Shown: in pieces, positions 33,457-42,481 of the stretch | How positions within the stretch are numbered: position 1 is the stretch's first letter | Layout: the number at the start of each line of letters is the position of its first letter | Assembly: GCA_030654175.1 (NCBI GenBank) | Contig: JAURXZ010000035.1 | Coordinates: forward strand, 372,001 to 436,000 | Reading direction: 5' to 3' | DNA length: 64,000 bases | Source of the DNA: Bacteroidia bacterium | GTDB lineage: Bacteria; Bacteroidota; Bacteroidia; 2-12-FULL-35-15 | Made by a program: the position numbers and the translations under genes | Notes under the pieces: generated by a model | What the model was told of the DNA's origin: nothing | Databases searched by the model: none | Seen by the model: only the letters and a program-made list of their open reading frames with translations

Positions 33457-33492
33457 AAACGATCACCATAACCGGTGATCGTTTCGTTTTTT
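33457..33492 (-). terminator. Terminator after DUF3078 copy B
   Basis: A perfect 11-bp stem AAACGATCACC/GGTGATCGTTT has a 6-base loop, with T-rich flanks on both sides. It separates the two mscL-DUF3078 units and lies about 65 bases past the end of copy B. Confidence 0.85.
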
Positions 33493-33556
33493 TTAGCATA
33501 ATCAATTTAGAGAGATCTCTTGAGGAAAGCTTAAGGGGCGGGGTAAAATTTAAGAA

Positions 33557-34483
33557 TTAAAACTTATAAGAAAAGCCCACAGATAGTACTTCTTTAAATT
33601 GCAAGCGAGGCCCCGCTCCCATTTGTTTAATACCATTAATTTCACGTTCAACCGGAACAGGTATGTCATGATCATAAATCAACTGCGTGCTGATATTTGC
33701 AGTAAGATATTTATTCACTTTCATTCCAATTAAAACTTCCCAGTTCACATCAACATTTTGAGGGTTATCGATGTAATTGCTGAACAGTTCCAATTTAGTT
33801 GCAAAATTTACATTTTTCACAATATCCTTTTTATAAGTAAATCTCAAATAGCCACCCAACTCAGTTCGAACTAATTTGCCATCTTTTATTTTAACACCAA
33901 TTGAATCGTATTCTGCTTTATCAACACCAAAAGCACCGGCATCCGCTAACCGCTGATCATTAACAAATGTTGTTTTAGACGTAATAGGCGAGATAAATAA
34001 AGACAAATAACTGTTTGGTTTATAATCAATACCTATTGCTCCTAATAAATAAGCAGGAGCCATGAAACGCGATATAACCACTGAATCATTAGGATAATTA
34101 TAACCATCGTCAAACTGAGTTTTGAAATTTACTAATGCAGAATAATACCAATGTTCTAAAAAAGCATAACGGCCATACTTTGAAGAAAGATCGATTTTAT
34201 CTTCATTCTTTCTGGGGGCGCCATGCCCGGATTGAAGCAAACCATAAGCCAGGTCAAGTGAACTGTCCCAGGTGTTTTTATCTTTTTTGTAATTGGCAAA
34301 CGTATTAAATATAGCAATTCCTGAAAGTGAATTCTCTCCCCCCGCTGCCCAATTAGTAAAACTGGCTTGGGAAAAATTAATACTGACAAGACCGCCTTTT
34401 TTCCAATATTTTATAGTGTCTGTGGTTTGGGCGGCTGAGGATAAAGTCAATAAGATAGAAAAGCAAAAAATAATTTTTTTCAT
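33557..34483 (-). CDS. DUF3078 family outer-membrane-type protein, copy B
   Basis: The start is chosen at 34483 (MKKIIFCFSILLTLSSAAQ), a standard signal peptide; the track start is 9 codons earlier. The 308-residue protein repeats the layout of copy A nearly residue for residue (WKKGGLVSINFSQASFTNWAAGGENSLSGIAIFN; RFMAPAYLLGAIGIDYKPNSYLSLFISP) and ends SVGFSYKF. Most differences are conservative. It is preceded by mscL copy 2 and followed by a terminator, so the mscL-DUF3078 pair is a complete duplicated transcription unit. Function is unknown; the pairing hints at a role in envelope or osmotic stress. Confidence 0.85.
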   Translation of the reverse strand: MKKIIFCFSILLTLSSAAQTTDTIKYWKKGGLVSINFSQASFTNWAAGGENSLSGIAIFNTFANYKKDKNTWDSSLDLAYGLLQSGHGAPRKNEDKIDLSSKYGRYAFLEHWYYSALVNFKTQFDDGYNYPNDSVVISRFMAPAYLLGAIGIDYKPNSYLSLFISPITSKTTFVNDQRLADAGAFGVDKAEYDSIGVKIKDGKLVRTELGGYLRFTYKKDIVKNVNFATKLELFSNYIDNPQNVDVNWEVLIGMKVNKYLTANISTQLIYDHDIPVPVEREINGIKQMGAGPRLQFKEVLSVGFSYKF

Positions 34484-34580
34484 AATTTTATTTAAAATAT
34501 ATTTCGACACTATTGATCTAAGTATCGGTTTCTATCAATGGTTTAGCCTTTTTAAAAGGACCAAAAACCCTAATGATGCA

Positions 34581-34955
34581 TTATTTTTTTAATAGATCTC
34601 TGATTTCAGTAAGCAACTGTTCTTGCGTTGGCCCTTGAGGGGCGGCAGCTTCTTCTTTTTTCTTTGCAGAATTCAATGCTTTAATAATTAAAAATAATGT
34701 AAGTGCAATTAAGGCAAAAGAAATAATTTGTGAAATAAAGCTCCCATATTTAATTGCTGTACCGGGAATAACCAGCTGATTCAAATCAGCTAAATGCGCT
34801 GCTTTCAATGCAGGAGTTAAAATTGCGGGAGTAATAATATCATCCACCAAGGATTTAACAATACCTCCAAAAGCACTACCTATTACAACCCCTACTGCCA
34901 GATCAATAACGTTGCCTTTTAAAGCAAATGTTTTAAATTCTTTTACAAATCCCAT
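34581..34955 (-). CDS. mscL: Large-conductance mechanosensitive channel, copy 2
   Basis: The 124-residue MscL paralogue has TM1 NVIDLAVGVVIGSAFGGIVKSLVDDIITP, a periplasmic loop ending GTAIKYGSFISQ, TM2 IISFALIALTLFLIIKAL and the cytoplasmic tail TQEQLLTEIRDLLKK, which is identical over most of its length to copy 1. The middle loop differs more. In TM1 the Gly after SAFG replaces the Lys of copy 1 and of the E. coli protein, which could alter gating. It is the first gene of the second mscL-DUF3078 unit. The icd terminator lies just upstream. Confidence 0.95.
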   Translation of the reverse strand: MGFVKEFKTFALKGNVIDLAVGVVIGSAFGGIVKSLVDDIITPAILTPALKAAHLADLNQLVIPGTAIKYGSFISQIISFALIALTLFLIIKALNSAKKKEEAAAPQGPTQEQLLTEIRDLLKK

Positions 34956-34977
34956 TTAAATTTTTTTTAAGATCAAA

Positions 34978-35018
34978 CAAAAAAAAAGATTGGCCCTTAT
35001 TGGAAAGGACCAATCTTA
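34978..35018 (-). terminator. Terminator after icd
   Basis: The stem AAGATTGG-c-CCTT/AAGG-a-CCAATCTT (one mismatch) with a 6-base loop is followed on the minus strand by a run of nine T. It lies about 20 bases after the icd stop codon. Confidence 0.85.
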
Positions 35019-35039
35019 TATAAGTAATTTATTAAAAAA

Positions 35040-36284
35040 TTACGCGGTAACTTTTTTTGCCAGTTTCGCTTGCAAATTAGCATCCAAAGCGGATAAAAAA
35101 TCTTCGGTATTCAAATAATGTTCGCCCAAAGTTACTTTATTTCCATAGATACAAACTGCTAAATCTTTAGTCATTTTACCGGACTCAACAGTTTCTACAC
35201 ATACCTGTTCCAGTGCATGACAGAAATTTATTAATTCCTGATTGTTATCTAATTTACCACGAAATTCCAAACCACGTGTCCAGGCAAAAATAGAAGCAAT
35301 TGGATTTGTTGATGTTGGTTTACCGGCCTGATGATCACGAAAATGACGAGTTACAGTACCATGTGCAGCTTCAGCTTCCATTGTTTTTCCATCCGGAGTA
35401 ACAAGTACTGATGTCATTAAACCCAATGAACCGAAACCTTGTGCAACAGTATCGGATTGAACATCACCATCATAATTTTTACAAGCCCAAACAAAATTCC
35501 CATTCCACTTTAATGCGGAAGCTACCATATCATCTATTAAACGATGTTCATAAACAATACCTGCGGCTTCAAATTTGGTTTTATAATCTGCCTGGTAAAT
35601 TTCTTCAAAAATATCTTTAAAACGACCGTCATATTTTTTCAAGATGGTATTTTTAGTTGAAAGATATAAAGGCCATTTCTTTTGCAACGCAGTGTTAAAA
35701 CAAGAGTGAGCAAATCCTTTAATGGATTCATCGGTGTTGTACATTGCCAATGCAATACCATCACCTTTGAAGTTAAATACTTCAAAAGATTGCGGAGCGC
35801 TTCCATCCTCAGGAGTAAAGCTAATTGTTAATTTACCCTTTCCTTTTGTAACAAAATCGGTAGCACGGTATTGATCACCGAATGCATGACGGCCAATACA
35901 AATTGGAGCAGTCCAGTTTGGAACCAAACGAGGCACATTTTTACAAACAATTGGCTCACGGAAAACAGTGCCATCTAAAATATTCCGGATAGTACCATTA
36001 GGGGACTTCCACATTTGTTTTAATTTGAATTCTTTTACACGCTCCTCATCCGGTGTAATGGTAGCACATTTAATACCAACATTATATTTTTTAATTGCTT
36101 CAGCAGAATCAATTGTTACCTGATCATTGGTTGCATCACGATGTTCAATACCAAGATCGTAGTATTTAATATCCAGATCAAGATATGGAAGAATTAATTT
36201 GGCTTTAATAAATTTCCAGATGATACGGGTCATTTCATCACCATCTAATTCTACCACTGGGTTGGCTACTTTAATTTTGCTCAT
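35040..36284 (-). CDS. icd: NADP-dependent isocitrate dehydrogenase (eukaryotic-like homodimeric type)
   Basis: The 414-residue enzyme converts isocitrate to 2-oxoglutarate and CO2 with reduction of NADP+ in the TCA cycle. Motifs include [13 protein letters not shown] at the N-terminus and [20 protein letters not shown] (isocitrate-binding Ser/Asn). Also present are [16 protein letters not shown], the metal-binding Asp region [28 protein letters not shown], and [15 protein letters not shown]. The length and signatures are those of the ~410-residue type II enzyme rather than the E. coli type. It is monocistronic, with its own terminator. TATATTTG (36345-36352, minus strand) about 60 bases upstream is a probable -7 element. 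Confidence 0.96.
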   Translation of the reverse strand: MSKIKVANPVVELDGDEMTRIIWKFIKAKLILPYLDLDIKYYDLGIEHRDATNDQVTIDSAEAIKKYNVGIKCATITPDEERVKEFKLKQMWKSPNGTIRNILDGTVFREPIVCKNVPRLVPNWTAPICIGRHAFGDQYRATDFVTKGKGKLTISFTPEDGSAPQSFEVFNFKGDGIALAMYNTDESIKGFAHSCFNTALQKKWPLYLSTKNTILKKYDGRFKDIFEEIYQADYKTKFEAAGIVYEHRLIDDMVASALKWNGNFVWACKNYDGDVQSDTVAQGFGSLGLMTSVLVTPDGKTMEAEAAHGTVTRHFRDHQAGKPTSTNPIASIFAWTRGLEFRGKLDNNQELINFCHALEQVCVETVESGKMTKDLAVCIYGNKVTLGEHYLNTEDFLSALDANLQAKLAKKVTA

Positions 36285-36344
36285 TGTTTTATATGTTTTA
36301 AAGGTTCGGATTTAATTTAACAACTCTTGTTCCTAATTGGAGTG

Positions 36345-36352
36345 CAAATATA
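36345..36352 (-). promoter_or_regulatory. Probable -7 element of icd
   Basis: TATATTTG on the minus strand matches TAnnTTTG and sits 60 bases before the icd start codon. The nearest TTG is 25 bases upstream (36378-36380), a little far. It immediately follows the terminator of the preceding M16 gene, a sensible position for a new promoter. Confidence 0.45.
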
Positions 36353-36370
36353 AGGTTTTGATTCAAAGAA

Positions 36371-36401
36371 AAAGAGCCAAAACTATAAGTAATGGCTCTT
36401 T
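36371..36401 (-). terminator. Terminator after the M16 peptidase gene
   Basis: A 9-bp perfect stem AAAGAGCCA/TGGCTCTTT with a 13-base loop is followed on the minus strand by a TTTTTCTTTG tract. It is about 25 bases beyond the stop codon. Confidence 0.75.
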
Positions 36402-36424
36402 GTTCTTAAATCCTAAATCAAAAA

Positions 36425-39349
36425 TTAATATCCAAAAACATCCTGCAAGGAAAGAAAAGTTATTTTACCATATTTTTCAAGGGTTTTGGTATCCAGACTT
36501 TCTTTTTTTCCAATCACGAGAACAGTATATTGTTTATTCTTTAAATGATTTTGTTCAAAAGTTCTTATCTCCGGTAAGGTTAAATTGGGAACAGTTTTAA
36601 AGATATCTTTTCTGATATCATAATCCAAGCCCAGCTTTCGGGCATTTTCATAATTAAATAAAACACCGGCTTTAGTAATACGTTCGGAACGTATAATTTG
36701 TAAAATAGCTTCTTTGGAAGCTTTAAAATTATTTTCCGATTCCGGCATGTTATTAATTAATTCCTTCATGCCAGCCATTGCTTCCGGCAATTTGTCGGCC
36801 TGAGTTCCAATATATGAAAACACATAATTGTACTCTTCCTTCTTTTTAGGAACACTGTAGCTGCAATAAACAGAGTATGCCAATGCTTTTGACTCACGCA
36901 TTTCCTGAAATACTACGGATGACATTCCAGCACCAAAATATTCATTAAACATACGAACCAAAGAAGCATTTTCTTTATTGTACTTCCCATCTTTCGAAAG
37001 CAAAATTACTTCGGCTTGCTTCATATCATAATCTATTACATAAACATTGGTGTTTTCATCCGTTTCCTGAAACTTAACAGGTTCCGGAATTGGTTTGAGT
37101 GTTTCGGGTACCTTATGAAGTTTATCTAATATTGAAACAAGGGCTGCTGCAGAATTATCTCCGTAATACAATACCCTATGCTGAAAAGAAGTAATTTCAT
37201 TAATGATTGAGATCAATTCCTGAGAATTTAAATTTTTCAATTCTTCAGTGGATAAAATATTAGTGTAAGGTGATTTTTTTCCATATTTTCCATAGGCAAA
37301 AAGACCTCCAAATAAAATTTCACCTTTGTTTAATTTTGCATCTTCTCGTTTTTTAAGAATATCAGATACTAGATTTGTTAATGCAGCTTCATTGGGTTGT
37401 GCATTCGCTAAAAGGTCTTCAAACAATTTTATTGCTTTTTCAATATTCTCTGTTAACCCGCTAAGACTAACATAAACCTCATCTTCTCCAACGAAAACAT
37501 CAAATGAACAACCCAGTTTATAAAACTCCTGCTTTAAAGCCGCAGCAGTTAAATCCTTTGTTCCAAGATATTTTAAATAATTAATTGCAACATCTAATTT
37601 TTTATTGTGGTTGGTTCCCATATCCAAAACATAATACATATCAAATGTTTTATTTTCAGAATTGGTAGTATATAAAACCGGTGTACCATTTTTTAAATTC
37701 ATATTTTTTATATCGGTTGCGTAATCAATAAAAACCGGTTCAATGTCTTTTATCGGAGTAGCAATAACACTTTTTAAAAACGCACTCTGAGCGTCCCTGT
37801 TTACCTCAACAGGAGTAATAATGGGTTTAATTACCTTTTGAACATTTTTATCTTCGCCAGTACGTTTGTATACAAGAACATAATTATTTTTATAGTTTGT
37901 TTTGGCAAACTCTACCACTTCCTGCTTCGTAATTTTTGACAGACGATCGATCGTACTCACATAATTTTGCCATTTGGTATCAGTGATAAAAGCACTCACA
38001 AAGGCATCGGCACGTGAACTATTACGCTCATACATTTTTGTTTCCTGCAATTTCATATCAGTAATAACTGCGCTTAACAGCCATTCCGGAAAATCGCCTT
38101 CTTTCACTTTTTCAATTTGCTCAAGCAATAGATCTTTCACTTGCTCTAACGTCTGGCCTTCTTTTGGGGTGCCACTAACAATATGAGCTGAATAATCCTT
38201 GCACTCCAGATCGAATGCATTGGCTTCCAATACTTTTTGCTGCTGATTCAAATTCAAATCAATTAAACCAGCCTGCCCATTTGATAATATTTTATTGATC
38301 ATCATGATCATATCGGCATCTTTGGTTCCTATGCCGGGAAAACGATATCCTATCATAACATTTTCTGCGTCTGGACCAATTACTTCTTTTATAACTGGCG
38401 ATGTAATTGGCTTTTCAACAAATGGCACATAAACAGGCAGTGGCTTGCTTTTCCATGAACCGAATTTTTTATCGATCATTTTTATTGTTAAATCAGGATC
38501 AAAATCTCCGGAAATACAAATCGCCATATTGTTAGGTACATAATAGGTATAAAAATATTTTTTTATCTCTGTTAAAGAAGGATTTTTCAAATGTTCGATC
38601 GTACCGATAGTAGTTTGTGAACCGTAGGTATTGGTCGGAAAAAGACCTGCCAATAATGCTTCCCATGCTTTGCTTCCATCATTATCAAGCCCTCTGTTTT
38701 TTTCTTCATAAACAGCCTCTAATTCAGTATGGAACAACCGCAATACCGGGTTGCGAAAACGTTCCGCTTCAATGGTTGTCCACTTATCCAATTGATTGGA
38801 AGGGATATCATTTACATAAACGGTTTGTTCTAACCAGGTATATGCATTTGTTCCTTTTGCACCCAGATTAGATAACATTTTATCGTATTCATTGGCCACA
38901 GCAAATTTTGAAGCATACCCGGAAATGCTATCAATTTGATGATAAATTGCAATTCGCTTTTCATCCTCTTTTGTTTTTCTATACACTTCGTAAAGTGCTT
39001 CAATTTTATCTAATTCAATTTTTTCTTTTGCATAATCTTTACTACCATACTTATCAGTTCCTTTAAATAGCATGTGCTCCAAATAATGCGCTAAACCTGT
39101 TGCGTCCTTTGGATCGTTTTTACTTCCGGCACGGGTAGCAATGTATGTTTGAATACGAGGCGCGTTTTTATATACGGTCATATAAACAGTTAAACCATTA
39201 TCAAGCTTGTAGATCCTTGCATTCAATGGATCAGAAGGCACACTTTCATATTTATAAACTTTTGATGATTGCGCTTTAATGTTTGAAAAACTAATAAAAA
39301 GCAATAAGGAAGCAGTTGCAAAAAACTTTGCAGCAATTGATTTTTTCAT
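36425..39349 (-). CDS. M16 family zinc metallopeptidase (insulinase/pitrilysin-like)
   Basis: The start is chosen at 39349 (MKKSIAAKFFATASLLLF), a normal signal peptide ending ...NIKAQ. The 974-residue protein has an active N-terminal M16 domain with the inverted zinc motif HYLEH (in GLAHYLEHMLFKGT) and the distal Glu in ELEAVYEEKNRG. The second half repeats the fold (KNLNSQELISIINE, AYSVYCSYSVPKKKEEYNYVFSYIGTQADKLPEAM) without a zinc site, as expected for two-domain pitrilysins. It probably degrades peptides in the periplasm. It is monocistronic, and a clear terminator follows. Confidence 0.93.
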   Translation of the reverse strand: MKKSIAAKFFATASLLLFISFSNIKAQSSKVYKYESVPSDPLNARIYKLDNGLTVYMTVYKNAPRIQTYIATRAGSKNDPKDATGLAHYLEHMLFKGTDKYGSKDYAKEKIELDKIEALYEVYRKTKEDEKRIAIYHQIDSISGYASKFAVANEYDKMLSNLGAKGTNAYTWLEQTVYVNDIPSNQLDKWTTIEAERFRNPVLRLFHTELEAVYEEKNRGLDNDGSKAWEALLAGLFPTNTYGSQTTIGTIEHLKNPSLTEIKKYFYTYYVPNNMAICISGDFDPDLTIKMIDKKFGSWKSKPLPVYVPFVEKPITSPVIKEVIGPDAENVMIGYRFPGIGTKDADMIMMINKILSNGQAGLIDLNLNQQQKVLEANAFDLECKDYSAHIVSGTPKEGQTLEQVKDLLLEQIEKVKEGDFPEWLLSAVITDMKLQETKMYERNSSRADAFVSAFITDTKWQNYVSTIDRLSKITKQEVVEFAKTNYKNNYVLVYKRTGEDKNVQKVIKPIITPVEVNRDAQSAFLKSVIATPIKDIEPVFIDYATDIKNMNLKNGTPVLYTTNSENKTFDMYYVLDMGTNHNKKLDVAINYLKYLGTKDLTAAALKQEFYKLGCSFDVFVGEDEVYVSLSGLTENIEKAIKLFEDLLANAQPNEAALTNLVSDILKKREDAKLNKGEILFGGLFAYGKYGKKSPYTNILSTEELKNLNSQELISIINEITSFQHRVLYYGDNSAAALVSILDKLHKVPETLKPIPEPVKFQETDENTNVYVIDYDMKQAEVILLSKDGKYNKENASLVRMFNEYFGAGMSSVVFQEMRESKALAYSVYCSYSVPKKKEEYNYVFSYIGTQADKLPEAMAGMKELINNMPESENNFKASKEAILQIIRSERITKAGVLFNYENARKLGLDYDIRKDIFKTVPNLTLPEIRTFEQNHLKNKQYTVLVIGKKESLDTKTLEKYGKITFLSLQDVFGY

Positions 39350-39479
39350 TTGGTAGATTTTTTGTTTTTGTAAAAATAGCATTTATTGTGAATACTCAAC
39401 AGCCAAAAAAGTAAAAAGCGCTGAATTTCAAAAGGGAAAGATTGCTATGATTTATAAAGGAAAATGATTTTTATGGATT

Positions 39480-40259
39480 TCAGACAAAAATGTCATTAAT
39501 GAAAAGATGCAGAATTTCAATAAAAATGAGAATAATAACGACCCATTCCAAACGTTTGCTTTCCTCTGCATTGGTAAGTTCAACAAATACAGAAAGATTA
39601 TTTTCTACCCGCTTAAGCATGTATTCAAGTTCTTTAAAACGAATAGAAATGTCAAAAGTTTTGGTAAGTCCATCATTTACTTTTCCAAGAAATTCATCTT
39701 CCCAAACAACAGAAGGTGTATCATAGATATAGAGATTATCAATTATTCGATTTTTGGTATTCAGTGTTTTACCAATAAATTTTAATAATTTCCGTTTCGA
39801 AATTTTCAGACTGCCATGTGTCTCTAATTGGTTGGTCAAATTTACTGAATCCTCAAATAAATGTTGAGAAGCTTCCTGATAAAAATCCAGAGCTAATGAC
39901 TGAGCCACTTGTAACATCACAATACGTATCACATCATTGTTGATTTCATTAACTGACAATGAATTGTATGAAAATTCGGGTTGTGATATTTCTTTTTTTT
40001 CAATGATGAAATCTTCCTGTAAGTGGTTTTCAAGATGATTAATGCAATATTTTGTGAGGTGGGAAATAAATGCACTTCGCTGTACATCATCAACATTAGC
40101 AAATACAACAACTCCATAATTCAACACAAAAACATATCCTCGCTCGAATTTATAAAACAATTCAAATGAATTGGAATTAATTAATTCACCGGTATATTCA
40201 GTTTTAAATTTTTTAATGTTAGTATTCTCTGCAATCTGGTATGCAATTATCCGAATCAT
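39480..40259 (-). CDS. RMD1/sif2 family (DUF155) protein
   Basis: The 259-residue protein has the family core FERGYVFVLNYGVVVFANVDD (about 53-73). A long helical domain follows, with QLETHGSLKISKRKLLKFIGKTLNTKNRIIDNLYIYDTPSVVWED, and a single C-terminal transmembrane segment (about 235-255, EWVVIILIFIEILHLFI). In yeast, RMD1 relatives support mitochondrial translation; bacterial members are uncharacterised membrane-anchored proteins. It is monocistronic, and the TAnnTTTG match at 40351-40358 (TAAATTTG) is its likely promoter. Confidence 0.85.
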   Translation of the reverse strand: MIRIIAYQIAENTNIKKFKTEYTGELINSNSFELFYKFERGYVFVLNYGVVVFANVDDVQRSAFISHLTKYCINHLENHLQEDFIIEKKEISQPEFSYNSLSVNEINNDVIRIVMLQVAQSLALDFYQEASQHLFEDSVNLTNQLETHGSLKISKRKLLKFIGKTLNTKNRIIDNLYIYDTPSVVWEDEFLGKVNDGLTKTFDISIRFKELEYMLKRVENNLSVFVELTNAEESKRLEWVVIILIFIEILHLFINDIFV

Positions 40260-40709
40260 TTTGTTTGTCTTTAATACAAAGGTAATTTATTCAATCTTAA
40301 ACCAGGATTTTTTTTACTTGATATAAATCAATTGCCCTTATAGTTTAATACAAATTTAACTCAGTTTATTCCGCCAAAAAATATTACACCAATGAGAACA
40401 CTTTAATTTCGTTTTGAATAACTTTTTTTACCATCCATCTATTCAAGCGTGCTCTCAATCATTTTGAAAACTTTTTATCGGAAAACTTTGTTGGTGATTA
40501 TAATTTTTATTGAAGTTGATTGTAATCATCGAAAAAAAATCGAATTGAATTTACCTTTGATTTAGCATGATTCAGAATTTATTTTTGGTCAGAGGCTGAT
40601 TAAAAAAGACAAATACTATCTGAAAGGATATGAGAACTATTGAATCCGAGCCAGAAAAGAAATCCTTTTTTTAATTGAACAATTCTCAACTAATTTAAAA
40701 TTACTAAAG
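40260..40709. other. Divergent intergenic region between the RMD1-family gene and htrA
   Basis: The 450 bases hold no credible ORF. On the minus strand TAAATTTG (40351-40358) with a TTG at 40375-40377 (16-base spacing) fits a promoter for the RMD1-family gene. On the plus strand TACCTTTG (40552-40559) is a good -7 match about 150 bases before the htrA ATG, giving it a long leader; no well-placed TTG accompanies it. I see no hairpin or repeat of note. Confidence 0.5.
40552..40559 (+). promoter_or_regulatory. Probable -7 element of the htrA-type gene
   Basis: TACCTTTG matches TAnnTTTG exactly and is the only such match on the plus strand in this gap. The implied leader is about 145 bases. A supporting -33 TTG at normal spacing is lacking. 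Confidence 0.4.
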
Positions 40710-42191
40710 ATGAAACGGGCAGAACTATTCATATGTATTATTTGTTTTGGAATAATAGGTTGCAACGGACAAAACAATAGCAAATTTGATAGCCCCAACA
40801 CTATAGCGGGTATTACATTTGAAGAAAAACAAAAAAGAGATCTGTCAAATAATCCCTCTGATCCGGGCGCATTGAACCCCAGCCCTGATCTTAATTTCAG
40901 AATCGCAGCTAAAAAGGCAACACCGGGCGTAGTCCATATCAGAACTACGTATCCTCTTGATACCAGATTTGATTCCCGTAGTCAGTTTAGTGAAGATTTT
41001 TGGTACAGATTTTTCTCTGAGGAACCACTGACAAAACAACAAGCGGATGCCTCTGGTGTAATTGTAAGTAGTGATGGGTACATCGTTACTAACGACCATG
41101 TGGTTCAGGATGCCGAAGATATCCAAATAACCCTTCAGGATCAGAGGTCGTATAAAGCAAAAATTGTGGGTATTGATCAGGAAACTGATCTGGCATTATT
41201 AAAAATAAAAGAAAATAATTTGTCGTTCATTGAATTTGGAAATTCCGATGAAATAGAGGTAGGCGACTGGGTTCTTGCAGTTGGGAATCCGTTCAACTTA
41301 ACATCAACAGTAACTGCCGGCATTGTAAGTGCAAAAGCACGTGGAATAAATATAAAAAGGGAGGGAGAAGAAGAAGCAAGGTCTGAATCGTATATACAAA
41401 CAGACGCGGCTGTTAACAGAGGAAATAGTGGAGGAGCTTTGGTTGATTTTAATGGAAAATTAATTGGGATCAATTCCATAATTGCAACTCCGACAGGGTC
41501 ATACGCAGGGTACTCATTTGCAACTCCGGTAAACACAGTAAAAAAAATCATTGATGATCTGCTTGTAAATGGTAAAGTACAGCGTGGATATTTAGGACTT
41601 GTTCTAAAAAACATGAATGCTGAAATGTCGAAAGAGTTCAATACAGATATAACAACCGGTGTATATATTGATAGTGTTCTTAGTGGTGGTGCGGCCATGG
41701 AGGCGGAACTAAAATTAAAAGATATAATTACAGCAGTTGATGATCATAAAATAATAACATCGGCTCAATTGAAGGAAATAATAGACCGGCATCGCCCGAA
41801 TGAAAAAATAATTTTGACAATTATCCGCAATGGTAAAGAGAAACGAGTCCCATTAACGTTAAAAGATATTGATGGTAGTTTTCCAAAAACTGTAATAAAC
41901 AAAACAGAGCTGTTAAAAAAACTTGGGATTAAAGTTGTTGAATTATCGGCAAAAGAAAAAAAGAAACTGAAACTTACCTCTGGTTTAAAAGTAGCGGAAA
42001 TATCAAAAGGTGAAATCTATAATAATACCAATATTAAAAAAGGATTTATCATTACAAAAATAAATGGAAAGCCTGTTAATACGGAACAAGCTTTAGTAAA
42101 GGCCTTTGAAAATAAAAAATCCGGTGTAACCCTGGAAGGTATATATCCAGGGTTTCCTGCAATTATCTATTACACGTTTAGTTTGGATTGA
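40710..42191 (+). CDS. HtrA/DegQ-type periplasmic serine protease (lipoprotein)
   Basis: The 493-residue protein has a signal with lipobox-like FGIIGC at its end, so it may be a lipoprotein. The trypsin-like domain (about 65-275) has the full catalytic triad: His in VTNDHVV, Asp in ETDLALLKI, Ser in NRGNSGGALVD. Two PDZ domains follow (about 280-385, RGYLGLVLKNMN...; about 400-490). The second is shorter and diverged. The family degrades or refolds misfolded envelope proteins under stress. It is monocistronic and lies immediately upstream of, and convergent with, the GldM-like/SpoIIE gene. Confidence 0.94.
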   Translation: MKRAELFICIICFGIIGCNGQNNSKFDSPNTIAGITFEEKQKRDLSNNPSDPGALNPSPDLNFRIAAKKATPGVVHIRTTYPLDTRFDSRSQFSEDFWYRFFSEEPLTKQQADASGVIVSSDGYIVTNDHVVQDAEDIQITLQDQRSYKAKIVGIDQETDLALLKIKENNLSFIEFGNSDEIEVGDWVLAVGNPFNLTSTVTAGIVSAKARGINIKREGEEEARSESYIQTDAAVNRGNSGGALVDFNGKLIGINSIIATPTGSYAGYSFATPVNTVKKIIDDLLVNGKVQRGYLGLVLKNMNAEMSKEFNTDITTGVYIDSVLSGGAAMEAELKLKDIITAVDDHKIITSAQLKEIIDRHRPNEKIILTIIRNGKEKRVPLTLKDIDGSFPKTVINKTELLKKLGIKVVELSAKEKKKLKLTSGLKVAEISKGEIYNNTNIKKGFIITKINGKPVNTEQALVKAFENKKSGVTLEGIYPGFPAIIYYTFSLD

Positions 42192-42481
42192 TATGTAAAT
42201 GGAGCAACACTAAGTCAATAAAAAAAAGATGGTAAATCTATTAAATCGTTGTTCCTGCTCCAGTTTTTAATAACCTTGATTTGATGAGTGCTGTTTTTCA
42301 AAAACATTACAATTACATAATTACATTTTATAAATTAATCCACTAACGTAATAAATCTCAATTTCACGACAAGCACGAAATGAATGGGCTCATTGTTATT
42401 TCGAGCGTTTCAAGAACTTTGTAAGTGAATACTTTTATTGCAAACACTACAATGTATTATACCTTCTTTACAGTCTAATAA

